Of a stretch of 64,000 bases of DNA, positions 54,917 to 63,213 are shown one piece after another (position 1 is the stretch's first letter; every line of letters begins with the position of its first letter). The stretch comes from Vibrio hepatarius (GTDB lineage: Bacteria > Pseudomonadota > Gammaproteobacteria > Enterobacterales > Vibrionaceae). A model generated the notes under the pieces. It was not told where the DNA came from. It ran no database searches and saw only the letters and a list, made by a program, of their open reading frames with translations. The position numbers were made by a program, and so were the translations under genes. The stretch is taken from positions 186,001 to 250,000 of the forward strand of contig NZ_LHPI01000009.1 in NCBI RefSeq assembly GCF_001274785.1, read 5' to 3'.

Positions 54917-56926
54917 TCAACCGCTCGATGGCTGGCTTGCTAACAACCTAGTCTTTAAATCGTGTCGGAATTGCTGCTCGGCTTGCTTTCTACCTGTAAG
55001 TGCAAACTCCTCTACACACTGTTGCCAAGTGTAACCTTGCACGACCTTGCGAACTACTAAATCACTAAACAGAGAAACGAACTCTGGCGAATGCTTCCAT
55101 AACGAGTCCAGTACAGGGGCAATGCTGTCGTAGCTCGCTCCGCCATGACAGTAATGACGAATCAACGCCGGCACGTTAGGTAATTCAACGAAAGCATCCT
55201 CTTGCGCGACCAATTTACGGACGAGGTCAATCTCAATATCTTGGAACAAAGACGGCAATGAAAACTGAATGTACTGACGGAAGTAAACTCTGGTTTGTTT
55301 AATCAATTCACTAGAACCATGAATCATGATCAAGGAGTGCGTGCCGCTCGCTTGTTCTCTACTGCTACCTAATCGCACCGATTGGAATCCGCAACCTTGC
55401 CAGAAGGAAACCAACTCGTCTGTCGCACCAAAACTGGTTGAGTAGAAATCATATTTACCCTTTTCAATCAGTTGCGACAACATCGTCTGCCCTACTCCAC
55501 TACGTTGACGCTGCGGATGGACTGCAATACGCATAACACGCAAGCTACGCATCTTTGCCGCCTCAGCCAAGCCGAGTTGATTGGCCAACGTCGTCGCGAC
55601 CAAATGTCCTTTCGGCCGACGTTTGCCGTACTGAATGTCTGCGATCAGCTCATCAGACAGTCCACCTTCTTCAACGGTGAGCATGCAGCCAACACAAACT
55701 TGCTCCTCAAATCGCGCATAGACACGAATTGCATCATCGTTGAGCAGCAACATCAAATCGTTTGGTGAGGTTTGGTAGTGAGCGTTGACCAACAACGCAA
55801 AGCAAGAGCGAAGCAATTCAGGTTGTTCGAACAAACGTTGCTTATCAAGTAACTCAAGTTCACCATCACCAACTGAACTCGCCACATCATCCAGCTCAGC
55901 ATCGAGGAGAAATGTGCTGAAGTGCCACTCTTCTAGTGGATCTAGGTTATTCCAGCGAATAGGTTGTTCAAGATGATAGTGGTGATAACCGGGACGATTA
56001 GCACTCAACCAAGTTTGAAACTTAAGCGTAAAACCTCGGCCACAACCTTCGTAACCATGCACCGTGGTGGAAAAGACGGTGCGATGATAGTGCTCAACCA
56101 TTTGCTTGAGCATTGGGATAGGAATCGCAGACGCTTCATCGACCAACAGACAATCGCATTTTGGAAGACGGCGCAATACTTCATCCGGCGCAACAAACTC
56201 TAATATCGATTCTCCAAAAACAATGCAACCTTGTGTTTGCTCTGCACCATTAAGTAACCGTAACGCGTGTTCAAATACAGGTTGAACCGTCGCTATAGAC
56301 GGTGCTGTCAAAACAATATGAATATTACGTTGGTTTATTAGTTCTGCCGCAGCAATGCCTAAGGCGCTGCTCTTTCCTCTCCCACGATCAGCCGTGATAA
56401 CTAACGGACGCTTTCGGTGCCCTTCAACCACTTTTCTCACCAGCTCGACGGCTTTTTTCTGCTGGGAAAATGGCTCTACCAGCGACGCTTGGCTATCAGG
56501 GACCACCGGTAGTGGTTTGTCTTGTTCGATTGTAAGCAGTTGTTCCAATGCGCGTTGCAGCCAACGCTCACCAAACGACGTCGGTTGATTTTTCTTAGGT
56601 AGAATCACCACCAAGCCGCCACCAACAACGCAGCCAATTGCGGCGCTAAAGCTATTCGCGTCAAAGCCATCATCAAAATCACAGATGAGAAGACGACACT
56701 CCTGCCCCAATAATTGATGCCCTTTGGCGCTCCCTACACTCTTGCTCACATAATCCGGCGATTGACCACCAAGTTGAAATACGTGCTGAGGCGCAATGTG
56801 CTCTGCCGCTTGCTGTAACCATGATTGTTGCCATTGTTCGTCGCCTTTAAGCGCCACACCAAATCGGTGACGACGTGTAGCAGCACTAGCGAATAGCTGA
56901 TTTATGTAGTTTCTGTTCTCAACCAT
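54917..56926 (-). CDS. tmcA: tRNA(Met) cytidine acetyltransferase TmcA
   Basis: 669 aa. N-terminal domain, then an RNA-helicase-like module with Walker A ITADRGRGKSSALG (about 175-188) and Walker B CDCLLVDEASAIPIPML, and a C-terminal GNAT domain (about 400-550) with RIAVHPQRQRSGVGQTMLSQL. Acetylates the wobble cytidine of elongator tRNA-Met with acetyl-CoA and ATP. Its stop codon adjoins a three-site parS2 cluster. Confidence 0.95.
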   Translation of the reverse strand: MVENRNYINQLFASAATRRHRFGVALKGDEQWQQSWLQQAAEHIAPQHVFQLGGQSPDYVSKSVGSAKGHQLLGQECRLLICDFDDGFDANSFSAAIGCVVGGGLVVILPKKNQPTSFGERWLQRALEQLLTIEQDKPLPVVPDSQASLVEPFSQQKKAVELVRKVVEGHRKRPLVITADRGRGKSSALGIAAAELINQRNIHIVLTAPSIATVQPVFEHALRLLNGAEQTQGCIVFGESILEFVAPDEVLRRLPKCDCLLVDEASAIPIPMLKQMVEHYHRTVFSTTVHGYEGCGRGFTLKFQTWLSANRPGYHHYHLEQPIRWNNLDPLEEWHFSTFLLDAELDDVASSVGDGELELLDKQRLFEQPELLRSCFALLVNAHYQTSPNDLMLLLNDDAIRVYARFEEQVCVGCMLTVEEGGLSDELIADIQYGKRRPKGHLVATTLANQLGLAEAAKMRSLRVMRIAVHPQRQRSGVGQTMLSQLIEKGKYDFYSTSFGATDELVSFWQGCGFQSVRLGSSREQASGTHSLIMIHGSSELIKQTRVYFRQYIQFSLPSLFQDIEIDLVRKLVAQEDAFVELPNVPALIRHYCHGGASYDSIAPVLDSLWKHSPEFVSLFSDLVVRKVVQGYTWQQCVEEFALTGRKQAEQQFRHDLKTRLLASQPSSG

Positions 56927-56973
56927 GGAGTACTCAAGCGGATAATTAGATGAATGAGAGCAATATTATGGCA

Positions 56974-57000
56974 TAAAAAAAGCCGCTCTCGGCGGCTTTT
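56974..57000 (-). terminator. Terminator of the parA2-parB2 operon
   Basis: On the minus strand AGCCGC / GCGGCT with loop CGAGA, followed by T7. Confidence 0.9.
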
Positions 57001-57016
57001 CATCTCTCTTGGGGCG

Positions 57017-57988
57017 CTATTGCAGCTTGCCCGATACGAAGTCTAGAATTTCCTGCATCAGCGCATCGTCAACTTTCTTCAAGTTGAGCGACAAACTATT
57101 GCCTTTACGCGTGTAGCTCGCTCTGCCTTTGACCAAATCAGTCTTAGTAGAAACTGCCGCTTTCTTTGGTGACAGTTCTTCTATCCAGGATTCAATAGTT
57201 TCGGTCACGTCTTTAGTGATACGCGCCACACCTTGTGCTGAGCTACGTTGCCAAACAAAACCGTCCTTAGAACTGCATTTTTCCAGTAGTACGGAACGCT
57301 TTTCGTCGCTGAGCGTATTGTACTGTTTGTGCAGTTTAACGATAGTTGGACGCCCCAAGTCCGCAACATTTGGATATGCTTGAAGTAATTCCAACGGCAA
57401 ATCAGCAGCCTTAAGCGCGCCACTGACTAGTGCTTCGCTACACTGGAACATTTTCGCTAGTGCTTTTTGGTCTTCTGCTTCGCCGCTTTCGAGTTTGGCT
57501 AACATCTCTTTGCCCTTCTCGAAAAGAGACAACGGTTTATGAGCGTTTGCCACGTCAGATAAGAACTTAGCGTGTTCGCCACTGATATTCTCACCAACAT
57601 AAATTAGGAACTCTTTTTCCGCTAGGATACAAGACATACGACGGCGGCTACCGTCTAATACTTCAATCTTGCCGTCTTCGCGTTTGCGACCAACCGCTGG
57701 GTATTGCTGACCACGCTCACGCAGTGTAACCAACACATCAGAAAGAGCGTGCTCGTTTAAGAAAGACTGCTCACGCGCATTTTCTGCAAACACAACCGTT
57801 TGTTCACTAACCTGATCTGCGGGAATACGCACAAGTTCAAACTGAACCGTCTGTTCCCCTGCCACTGCAAGTTCAATCACCTGTGCCTGCTCTTTTGCAG
57901 CTTGCTGCGCTTGTTGAGGCGTCGTCACATGGCGTTTGTTTGCTTTACCAAATAATCTTGCGTTTAAATCTGAAGTTTTAATTGCCAT
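57017..57988 (-). CDS. parB2: Chromosome II partition protein ParB2
   Basis: 323 aa. ParB-N domain with the arginine patch in DGSRRRMSCILAEKEF (about 112-127) and the helix-turn-helix region LAKMFQCSEALVSGALKAADLP (about 178-199). Binds parS2 and works with ParA2. ATG is 8 bases after the parA2 stop, so the two genes form one operon. Confidence 0.95.
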   Translation of the reverse strand: MAIKTSDLNARLFGKANKRHVTTPQQAQQAAKEQAQVIELAVAGEQTVQFELVRIPADQVSEQTVVFAENAREQSFLNEHALSDVLVTLRERGQQYPAVGRKREDGKIEVLDGSRRRMSCILAEKEFLIYVGENISGEHAKFLSDVANAHKPLSLFEKGKEMLAKLESGEAEDQKALAKMFQCSEALVSGALKAADLPLELLQAYPNVADLGRPTIVKLHKQYNTLSDEKRSVLLEKCSSKDGFVWQRSSAQGVARITKDVTETIESWIEELSPKKAAVSTKTDLVKGRASYTRKGNSLSLNLKKVDDALMQEILDFVSGKLQ

Positions 57989-57995
57989 AACCTAA

Positions 57996-59219
57996 TTACC
58001 CCTGATTCAGTGATGACCAATGACTGTGGAGAACGCGTTCAAGCTCTAAAGCACTCTTTTGTACTGCGTCCTGCGCGGTAGCGAGGGTTTTCTTACCGCC
58101 TTCAAAATCACCGGTTGTGAGGTCAAATACCGTGCTGTACGTATCTGCACAAGTTTCAAATGCGCGGCTACGAGGAATAGTCGCCATCATCACTTGGTCA
58201 CCCAACAAGTAGTTCATCTCAGTAAGTACCGCGACTTGCTTCTTGTTGTCGTCTTCAAACATTGTTGGCATCAGGCGTACAAACTCTAAACCTTGCCAGT
58301 CTTCCGGGAACATTTCGTATACCGTAGGAAGATGCTGGAAGAAGTTAACCGTTGATGCCCAGTCCAAACGCTTCGCCGCACACGGAATTAGCAGCGCGTT
58401 TGACGCGTACATCGCATTCCATACCAACGGGTCAACGTGTGGACCAGTATCAATCATGATGACGTCAAACTCATCTGCAATCTTATCGATCAGCTTTTCT
58501 TTTAGCAGTTTCACGATGTCCAGAGATTGGTTTTGCGATAGATTCTGCCAAGCTTCAGCGTTAAACATGGCATCTTCAGGGAATGCCGATACCGTCTTCA
58601 AGTTTGGATACTGGGTAGGAAGCAGGACATTCCTTTGCAGGAACTCTTTGTCGATTTCAGTCCCTTCAGGCACGTTATCCAACATTACGTCGACAGCCGA
58701 GTAGATATTCTCGTGGTCAGTCAGACTAATTTGCGGGTTCAAGAACAAACGAAGTGAGCCCTGTGGGTCTAAGTCAATCAAGCAAATGCGGTAACGCTTA
58801 TCAAGATTTAACGCTAGACACGCCGCTAAGTGTACTGCGGTCATCGATTTTCCCGTACCACCCTTCTGGTTCTGTACGTTGATGATCCATGGTTTGTTGT
58901 CACCATTTTTCTTACGTTCATGAAACTTTGGTATACCCGCAGCGTCCATCAACATATGTGCTTCTTGTAAAGAAATCGAATAATGGTTTGCGTTGTTTTT
59001 AGTGAACTGGTGACCAGACTCTTCCAGTTTATTGATCGCATCGTCAAGCTTGCGTCTTGTCAAACCTGACCGTGTTTCCATTAATGCTTTCGACATCGGT
59101 GGAAAGTGGTCATCGCTACGTTCTTCTAACACAATCTCGATACGGTCAGCTTGGACCTGTGCAGTTTGCTCAGCTAGCTGAATGAGACTTTCTATCGTTT
59201 GTTCTCTTTTCATTGCCAA
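57996..59219 (-). CDS. parA2: Chromosome II partition ATPase ParA2
   Basis: 407 aa. Deviant Walker A in NQKGGTGKSMTAVHLAAC (about 116-133) and Walker B DEFDVIMIDTGPHVDPLVW (about 240). An N-terminal helical/winged DNA-binding extension of about 100 residues is usual for type Ia chromosome II/plasmid ParA and can repress its own promoter. First gene of the operon, leading leftwards from the origin. Confidence 0.96.
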   Translation of the reverse strand: MAMKREQTIESLIQLAEQTAQVQADRIEIVLEERSDDHFPPMSKALMETRSGLTRRKLDDAINKLEESGHQFTKNNANHYSISLQEAHMLMDAAGIPKFHERKKNGDNKPWIINVQNQKGGTGKSMTAVHLAACLALNLDKRYRICLIDLDPQGSLRLFLNPQISLTDHENIYSAVDVMLDNVPEGTEIDKEFLQRNVLLPTQYPNLKTVSAFPEDAMFNAEAWQNLSQNQSLDIVKLLKEKLIDKIADEFDVIMIDTGPHVDPLVWNAMYASNALLIPCAAKRLDWASTVNFFQHLPTVYEMFPEDWQGLEFVRLMPTMFEDDNKKQVAVLTEMNYLLGDQVMMATIPRSRAFETCADTYSTVFDLTTGDFEGGKKTLATAQDAVQKSALELERVLHSHWSSLNQG

Positions 59220-59432
59220 ATTCCGTTATTAATGATTTGCTTACGATTGTACAGCATTTAAAGACATATACAATAAAAAGGTGAACATTCACTTCTGCAT
59301 TAACATCACATTAAATAGAATTATTTCAGTTGTTTTAATGACTATTAACAAAAAGCAAACCAAAACTGTCAATTTTCTACGTTGATAATGCACTTCAAAC
59401 AGACACAAAACGAAAGTGTTACCACGTCACAT

Positions 59433-59447
59433 ATTTACATTGTAAAC
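59433..59447. other. parS2 centromere site near the origin
   Basis: ATTTACATTGTAAAC, perfect consensus, 214 bases upstream of parA2 and just outside the RctB-site region. Confidence 0.92.
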
Positions 59448-59495
59448 ATGACATAACTAAATTAACCACCGGAACGATTAGCTTTCGAGCATACT

Positions 59496-59534
59496 TTACG
59501 GCGGATGTCATTTTGACTTTGAATGCGGGTAATT
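59496..59534 (+). repeat. Putative RctB '39-mer' copy 1
   Basis: Begins TTACGGCGGATGTCATTTTG and aligns with the copy at 59783-59821, sharing TTACGG, A-TG-CA, TTnGAC, TTTG and GGG at nearly the same spacing. In V. cholerae such long sites in the inc region inhibit initiation. Boundary is by eye. Confidence 0.6.
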
Positions 59535-59600
59535 TAACCAATGCGATCTAGCTCGGGTAGGGCATCACTCGGAGGGTGAAAATCAAACTAAAGAAAACAC

Positions 59601-59672
59601 GAAACGATGATCAAGGGAGCATTCTTGATCATGCTTTCGAGTATAATTTGTCTTATAGGAACAATGATCAAG
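59601..59672. repeat. Cluster of three RctB-type sites in the inc-like region
   Basis: CTTGATCATCGTTTC (59601-59615, -), CTTGATCATGCTTTC (59625-59639, +) and CTTGATCATTGTTCC (59658-59672, -). Mixed orientations distinguish them from the ordered ori array. Confidence 0.8.
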
Positions 59673-59782
59673 GAATTTACAGCGCATCGAGCACATTCCT
59701 ATTTACTTGATCGTTTGACTAAATTGATCGGAACAATGATCAAGTGAAGAACGCTCCGGAAGCATGAAAATTTCAAGACGAA

Positions 59783-59821
59783 TTACGGACGAATGCAGTT
59801 GGACTAAGGTTTGAGGGGATT
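59783..59821 (+). repeat. Putative RctB '39-mer' copy 2
   Basis: Begins TTACGGACGAATGCAGTTGG and aligns with copy 1. A further TTACGG at 59853 (TTACGGTTGATTG) may be a partial third copy. Confidence 0.6.
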
Positions 59822-59934
59822 TCAGGTTAGATTACTGCCTTCGTCGAGCTACTTACGGTTGATTGTTCATCGTTCCGCGGTTTTCTTGATCATGCTTTCG
59901 ACAAATTTGGTTTTCACTCTGAGATGTGGATAAC

Positions 59935-59943
59935 AATATGGGC
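59935..59943 (-). promoter_or_regulatory. DnaA box 1
   Basis: TGTGGATAA is the complement of the perfect DnaA box TTATCCACA. A one-mismatch copy (TGTGGAAAA) is near 59985. Confidence 0.75.
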
Positions 59944-60080
59944 GTGTCATTCAAATGGTTTTGATTGGCATTGATGTGGAAAAATTGGCTATTTTACACT
60001 CCGCCTTGATCATTCTTTCGTAAAAATTAGTCATGGCGTAAAGCAAACTCAGAGAGAAAAAGTAAAGTTATTCTTTCACT

Positions 60081-60089
60081 TGTGGATAA
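60081..60089 (-). promoter_or_regulatory. DnaA box 2, next to the iteron array
   Basis: TGTGGATAA, a perfect DnaA box, 14 bases before the first of the six iterons. This position matches the essential DnaA box of V. cholerae oriII. Confidence 0.88.
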
Positions 60090-60102
60090 CGTGTGTTGTT
60101 TT

Positions 60103-60231
60103 GATGATCATGCTTCTGATATCTCTTTGATCATGCGTTCCTAAGTTTGATGATCATGGTTCTGAACGTTTTTGATCATGCTTTCAATAACTTATTGATC
60201 ATGCTTTCGAGAATCTTATGATCATGCTTTC
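60103..60231 (+). repeat. Array of six RctB iterons (ori-min)
   Basis: Six same-strand copies of [T/A]TGATCATGNTTTC-like sequence start at 60103, 60126, 60149, 60171, 60194 and 60217: spacings of 23, 23, 22, 23 and 23 bp, about two helical turns. Typical units are TTTGATCATGCTTTC (60171) and TATGATCATGCTTTC (60217). Copies 1, 2 and 3 deviate in the 3' half (TGCTTCT, TGCGTTC, TGGTTCT). Confidence 0.93.
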
Positions 60232-60236
60232 AGAGA

Positions 60237-60380
60237 CTAAAAAAAAAACTTATTTAATTACATGACGTTATAAGCAAATCGCTTGCCTGATCAATAGATC
60301 ATATAATCAATTTAGATCATATTAATCAGAAAGATCAGTTATTTAAAACAACAAGTTTTTTCTTTATTTATGATCTTTTT
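60237..60380. other. AT-rich duplex-unwinding region of oriCII
   Basis: Starts with a long A run and is mostly A/T to the rctB promoter, with several GATC sites (near 60289, 60298, 60315, 60333, 60372). Directly right of the iteron array, where unwinding is expected. A weak RctB-like site TATGATCTTTTTTTC lies at 60369-60383. Confidence 0.8.
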
Positions 60381-60407
60381 TTCTTTATTCTTCAGGAACT
60401 ATAGCAA

Positions 60408-60430
60408 TATTACGGCTAGTGTGATGCGGA
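60408..60430 (+). promoter_or_regulatory. Putative shortened 39-mer ('29-mer') in the rctB leader
   Basis: TATTACGGCTAGTGTGATGC begins like the long repeats (TTACGG at 60410) but lacks their TTnGAC middle. It ends just before the rctB start. In V. cholerae a truncated 39-mer at the rctB promoter mediates autorepression. Confidence 0.5.
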
Positions 60431-60437
60431 TCCAATA

Positions 60438-62408
60438 ATGAGTTCTGAAGAAAAAATACTGATCAAAGCCCCAAGAAGCCACAAAGATGGACATTTGTTC
60501 GAGGTGTCTGAAACGGCGGTTAACTGGATAGAGCAATACCAACATTTCAAAGGGGTAACGAAAAGTATCGTTGAACTTCTGAACCTTATCTCACTGCGTG
60601 GATTTAGCAGCAAAGATGGTTTGGTCTCGACAACAGAACTGATCGACGCCACAGATGGACAAGTCACGCGAGCGGCTATCCAGCAAAGACTGAGAGCGGC
60701 TGTAAACATCGGTTTGTTCCAACAAGTCCCAGTACGCTTTGAAGAAGGGTTAGCGGGCAAAACCATGCTGCATCGCTTCATCAATCCTAACCAACTTATC
60801 TCTGTCCTTGGTGCCACCAGCTTAGTCACCGAATCGGTTAAGCAAAACGAAAAGCAAAAACGATCAAAAGCGCTGGCTCAAACTCAAGTCAATAAGCGTC
60901 TGCTTAATGAACATGGGTTAAATACACCGCCAGTGATGAAAGACGAAGCGGATCAGTTTGTTGTATCGCCGACAAATTGGGCAGGGATCATTGACCAAGC
61001 ACTTGCGCCACCACGTACACGCAAGCAATACCAAAAAAGTATGGTGTCGATCTCCGGTACACGTGCGGTGATAGAAACTCGATCGTCGAAAAACATCATG
61101 ACAGTCGACGATCTGATGACGTTGTTTGCACTGTTTACGCTCACGGTGCAATACCACGAACACCACCAACATCAGTACCAGTTAGACGGTACGCACGTGC
61201 CGAACAAAACCCCGTTGTACATCACCGATATTTTGTCTTTGCGTGGCAAGAAAGACAGTGGTCCGGCGCGCGATTCGATCCGCGACAGTATTGATCGGAT
61301 CGAGTTTACCGATTTCCAGTTGCACGAACTGACGGGTCGATGGCTCAGCGAGAACATGCCAGAAGGCTTTAAGAGCGATCGTTTCCGATTTTTGGCCCGT
61401 ACCATTACTGCATCCGAAGAAGCCCCTACAGAGGGCGCTGACGGCGAAATACGCATAAAACCGAACCTATACATCCTAGTGTGGGAGCCTTCGTTCTATG
61501 AAGAGCTGCTAACACGCGATTATTTCTTCTTGTTCCCACCGGAAATTCTGAAGCAGCACACCTTGGTATTCCAACTCTACAGTTACTTCCGCAGCCGCAT
61601 GTCTCGTCGCCATACCGACGTTATGTTGCTAAGCGAACTTAACCAGAAGTTGGCGCGCAATATCGAATGGCGTCGTTTCTCGATGGATCTGATCCGAGAA
61701 CTGAAACGGCTATCGGACGGGAAGGGGAGTGAGGATCTGTTTGTGGTCAACCTTTGGGGTTACCATTTGACGATCTCGGCAATCGTTGAAAAAGGTAAGA
61801 TCAAAGATTACCAGTTTGATATTAAGTGCGACGCAGAAGAAGTATTGCGTTACTCACGTGCCCGTACGACTAACGCGGGTAAGCGTAATATGGCGCCGAC
61901 GTTGCCTAACCCACTGCGTAATGAAATGGTGACCAAGCAGCAACTTGATGAGATGTCTCAGATCATCGATGGCGAGTTTGAACCGATCCAGCGCAAAGAA
62001 CGATCGCCAAAAGGAAAGTTAGGTCGTCGCGTGAAGCTGCGTAAACACTTGGTAGAGATCAACGCTGACGAGATCACCATTACTCTATCTAAGTATACCT
62101 CCCCAGAGGCTCTAGAACGCTCTATAACCGCGTTAGCGGCGATGACCGGGCATTCCCATGGTTCTATCCAAGAAGAGTGTCTGGAGCTCATAGACAAGCT
62201 TGATTACCTGCGTGTTGGTGAAGAAGCGATCCCATACGAGACGTTGAGCAAAATGGTTGAGCTGTATAATGGCCAGAGCGAAAACAAACATTTATCGATT
62301 GAGCGCCTGATTGCTGGCTTAGCGGTGCGCCGGAAAGTGTGTAAACAAGTGCTGGAAGGGCATTTGGACGAAACCGTCTTCCGCGCATTAGACGAAGTCG
62401 CGGTGTAA
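60438..62408 (+). CDS. rctB: Chromosome II replication initiator RctB
   Basis: 656 aa, about the length of V. cholerae RctB (658). Binds the methylated iterons and long repeats of oriCII, opens the origin and controls its own expression. Winged-helix type DNA-binding content lies in the first two thirds (LLNLISLRGFSSKDGLVSTTELIDATDGQVTRAAIQQRLRAAVNIG, and about 380-440) and a basic region RKERSPKGKLGRRVKLRKHLVEIN (about 525) precedes the C-terminal domain. No paralogue is seen. Ends at a terminator at 62423-62450. Confidence 0.96.
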   Translation: MSSEEKILIKAPRSHKDGHLFEVSETAVNWIEQYQHFKGVTKSIVELLNLISLRGFSSKDGLVSTTELIDATDGQVTRAAIQQRLRAAVNIGLFQQVPVRFEEGLAGKTMLHRFINPNQLISVLGATSLVTESVKQNEKQKRSKALAQTQVNKRLLNEHGLNTPPVMKDEADQFVVSPTNWAGIIDQALAPPRTRKQYQKSMVSISGTRAVIETRSSKNIMTVDDLMTLFALFTLTVQYHEHHQHQYQLDGTHVPNKTPLYITDILSLRGKKDSGPARDSIRDSIDRIEFTDFQLHELTGRWLSENMPEGFKSDRFRFLARTITASEEAPTEGADGEIRIKPNLYILVWEPSFYEELLTRDYFFLFPPEILKQHTLVFQLYSYFRSRMSRRHTDVMLLSELNQKLARNIEWRRFSMDLIRELKRLSDGKGSEDLFVVNLWGYHLTISAIVEKGKIKDYQFDIKCDAEEVLRYSRARTTNAGKRNMAPTLPNPLRNEMVTKQQLDEMSQIIDGEFEPIQRKERSPKGKLGRRVKLRKHLVEINADEITITLSKYTSPEALERSITALAAMTGHSHGSIQEECLELIDKLDYLRVGEEAIPYETLSKMVELYNGQSENKHLSIERLIAGLAVRRKVCKQVLEGHLDETVFRALDEVAV

Positions 62409-62422
62409 GAAATACGAAATAC

Positions 62423-62450
62423 AAAGCCAGCTGAAACGCTGGCTTTTTTA
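62423..62450 (+). terminator. Terminator of rctB
   Basis: AGCCAGC / GCTGGCT with loop TGAAAC and T6. Confidence 0.9.
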
Positions 62451-62549
62451 TATCGCCGCTAATGTATCCTCTCGCAATAAACGACACAAACCGCACACAT
62501 CTCTGACAGTCAACTGACATATGGCGCACTGCAACTGGTTATGATTTAT

Positions 62550-62670
62550 CCCGAATAGACAACCTTAGTCCTTTCTTGATGGATAGGGATCTCCATCCCC
62601 TGATAGATTGGCTCATATTGTTACATTCATTCTGAATATTTTGGCGAGTTTTTTAACTCGCTATTTTTTT
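62550..62670 (+). ncRNA. Candidate small RNA between rctB and its downstream gene
   Basis: A second terminator (GCGAGTT / AACTCGC, 62644-62661, then TATTTTTTT) follows rctB's own terminator by 194 bases with no gene between. Upstream lies another hairpin GATGGA / TCCATC (62578-62597). The two hairpins and the T run, on the + strand only, are the layout of a small RNA. The 5' end and promoter (perhaps near 62515-62545, TATGAT-like -10) are guesses. Confidence 0.4.
62644..62670 (+). terminator. Orphan terminator downstream of rctB
   Basis: GCGAGTT-TTTT-AACTCGC followed by TATTTTTTT; a T-rich loop. Minus-strand reading gives no T run after the stem. Confidence 0.75.
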
Positions 62671-62711
62671 GTCTAAAATTCAGTAACTTCACTCTTCTGT
62701 ACATTTATTCC

Positions 62712-62726
62712 CTTGATCATTCTTCC
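62712..62726 (+). repeat. RctB-type site downstream of rctB, site 1
   Basis: CTTGATCATTCTTCC, the iteron pattern with one change (TTTC to TTCC), 7 bases beyond the end of the 159-aa gene. Confidence 0.65.
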
Positions 62727-62733
62727 GATTTAG

Positions 62734-63213
62734 TTAGTGAATTTGGTTCGATGAGGCGAATTTTCCTTGATCATCTTTCCGAGTTTCGTTCCAAGACTGA
62801 GCCGCCATAAAGTGCACGTGAGCTTCGATCAACTGATGTGAGCGCGTCAGCCATCTCTGTTGTGTCTGTTGATTACAAAACTCGAGACTCAGTACCGCCA
62901 AGTGCTGCAAGCGCTTCATGCACCAATCTCTCAGGTTAAGCTCATTAGTAGGGTTACACGCAACTTGCTGAAGGCGACTGTAGGCGAATTGCAAGTATTG
63001 GTAGGCTTTTTCCGGTGCGTTATATCGAGTTTGCAAGTATATCTGCAGGCAACCGTCGAGCCAATATCCGAGCGCGGCACTTTGCGTTTCGTTGACTTCG
63101 GGTCCCCACAATTCAGTAGGGGTGTTGAGGATCAAAGCCTCCAGCTCTTGATCATGTTTCCGGTTTTGATGCAGATCTGCGATATCGTCTAACCACTTGT
63201 CTAGTCGTTTCAT
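62734..63213 (-). CDS. Protein of unknown function convergent with rctB
   Basis: 159 aa, ATG at 63213 after GGGGGG. Helical, rich in L, Q and W (LGYWLDGCLQIYLQTRYNAPEKAYQYLQFAYSRLQQVACNP…); no membrane segment or known motif seen. It occupies the place next to rctB. Two RctB-type sites lie inside it (62766-62780 and 63147-63161) and one just past its end. That suggests a link to chromosome II replication control, which is inference. Confidence 0.75.
   Translation of the reverse strand: MKRLDKWLDDIADLHQNRKHDQELEALILNTPTELWGPEVNETQSAALGYWLDGCLQIYLQTRYNAPEKAYQYLQFAYSRLQQVACNPTNELNLRDWCMKRLQHLAVLSLEFCNQQTQQRWLTRSHQLIEAHVHFMAAQSWNETRKDDQGKFASSNQIH
62766..62780 (+). repeat. RctB-type site inside the 159-aa gene, site 2
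   Basis: CTTGATCATCTTTCC: the iteron with one spacer base missing. Same orientation as the ori array. Confidence 0.6.
63147..63161 (+). repeat. RctB-type site inside the 159-aa gene, site 3
   Basis: CTTGATCATGTTTCC, again a near-iteron with the same orientation and a GATC. Confidence 0.6.

Larger units (their letters stand above)
59730..60019. repeat. Dispersed RctB-type sites between the inc-like region and the array
   Basis: Single sites at 59730-59744 (-, CTTGATCATTGTTCC), 59885-59899 (+, CTTGATCATGCTTTC) and 60005-60019 (+, CTTGATCATTCTTTC), far apart compared with the array. Confidence 0.75.
59448..60437. other. oriCII: Replication origin of chromosome II (oriCII) with inc-like region
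   Basis: Non-coding DNA between parA2 and rctB, arranged as in V. cholerae oriII: (left) an incompatibility-like region with spaced RctB-type GATC sites at 59601, 59625, 59658, 59730, 59885 and 60005 and two long TTACGG repeats; (middle) a perfect DnaA box and a six-iteron array at 60103-60231; (right) an AT-rich tract at 60237-60380 and the rctB promoter. The first three left sites and that at 59730 include both orientations. Each contains a Dam site (GATC), which RctB needs methylated. No rctA-type ORF is apparent. Confidence 0.95.

Noticed and set aside
62188..62529. 113-codon minus-strand frame over the end of rctB
   Set aside because: A shadow of rctB coding sequence and its terminator, with no support of its own.
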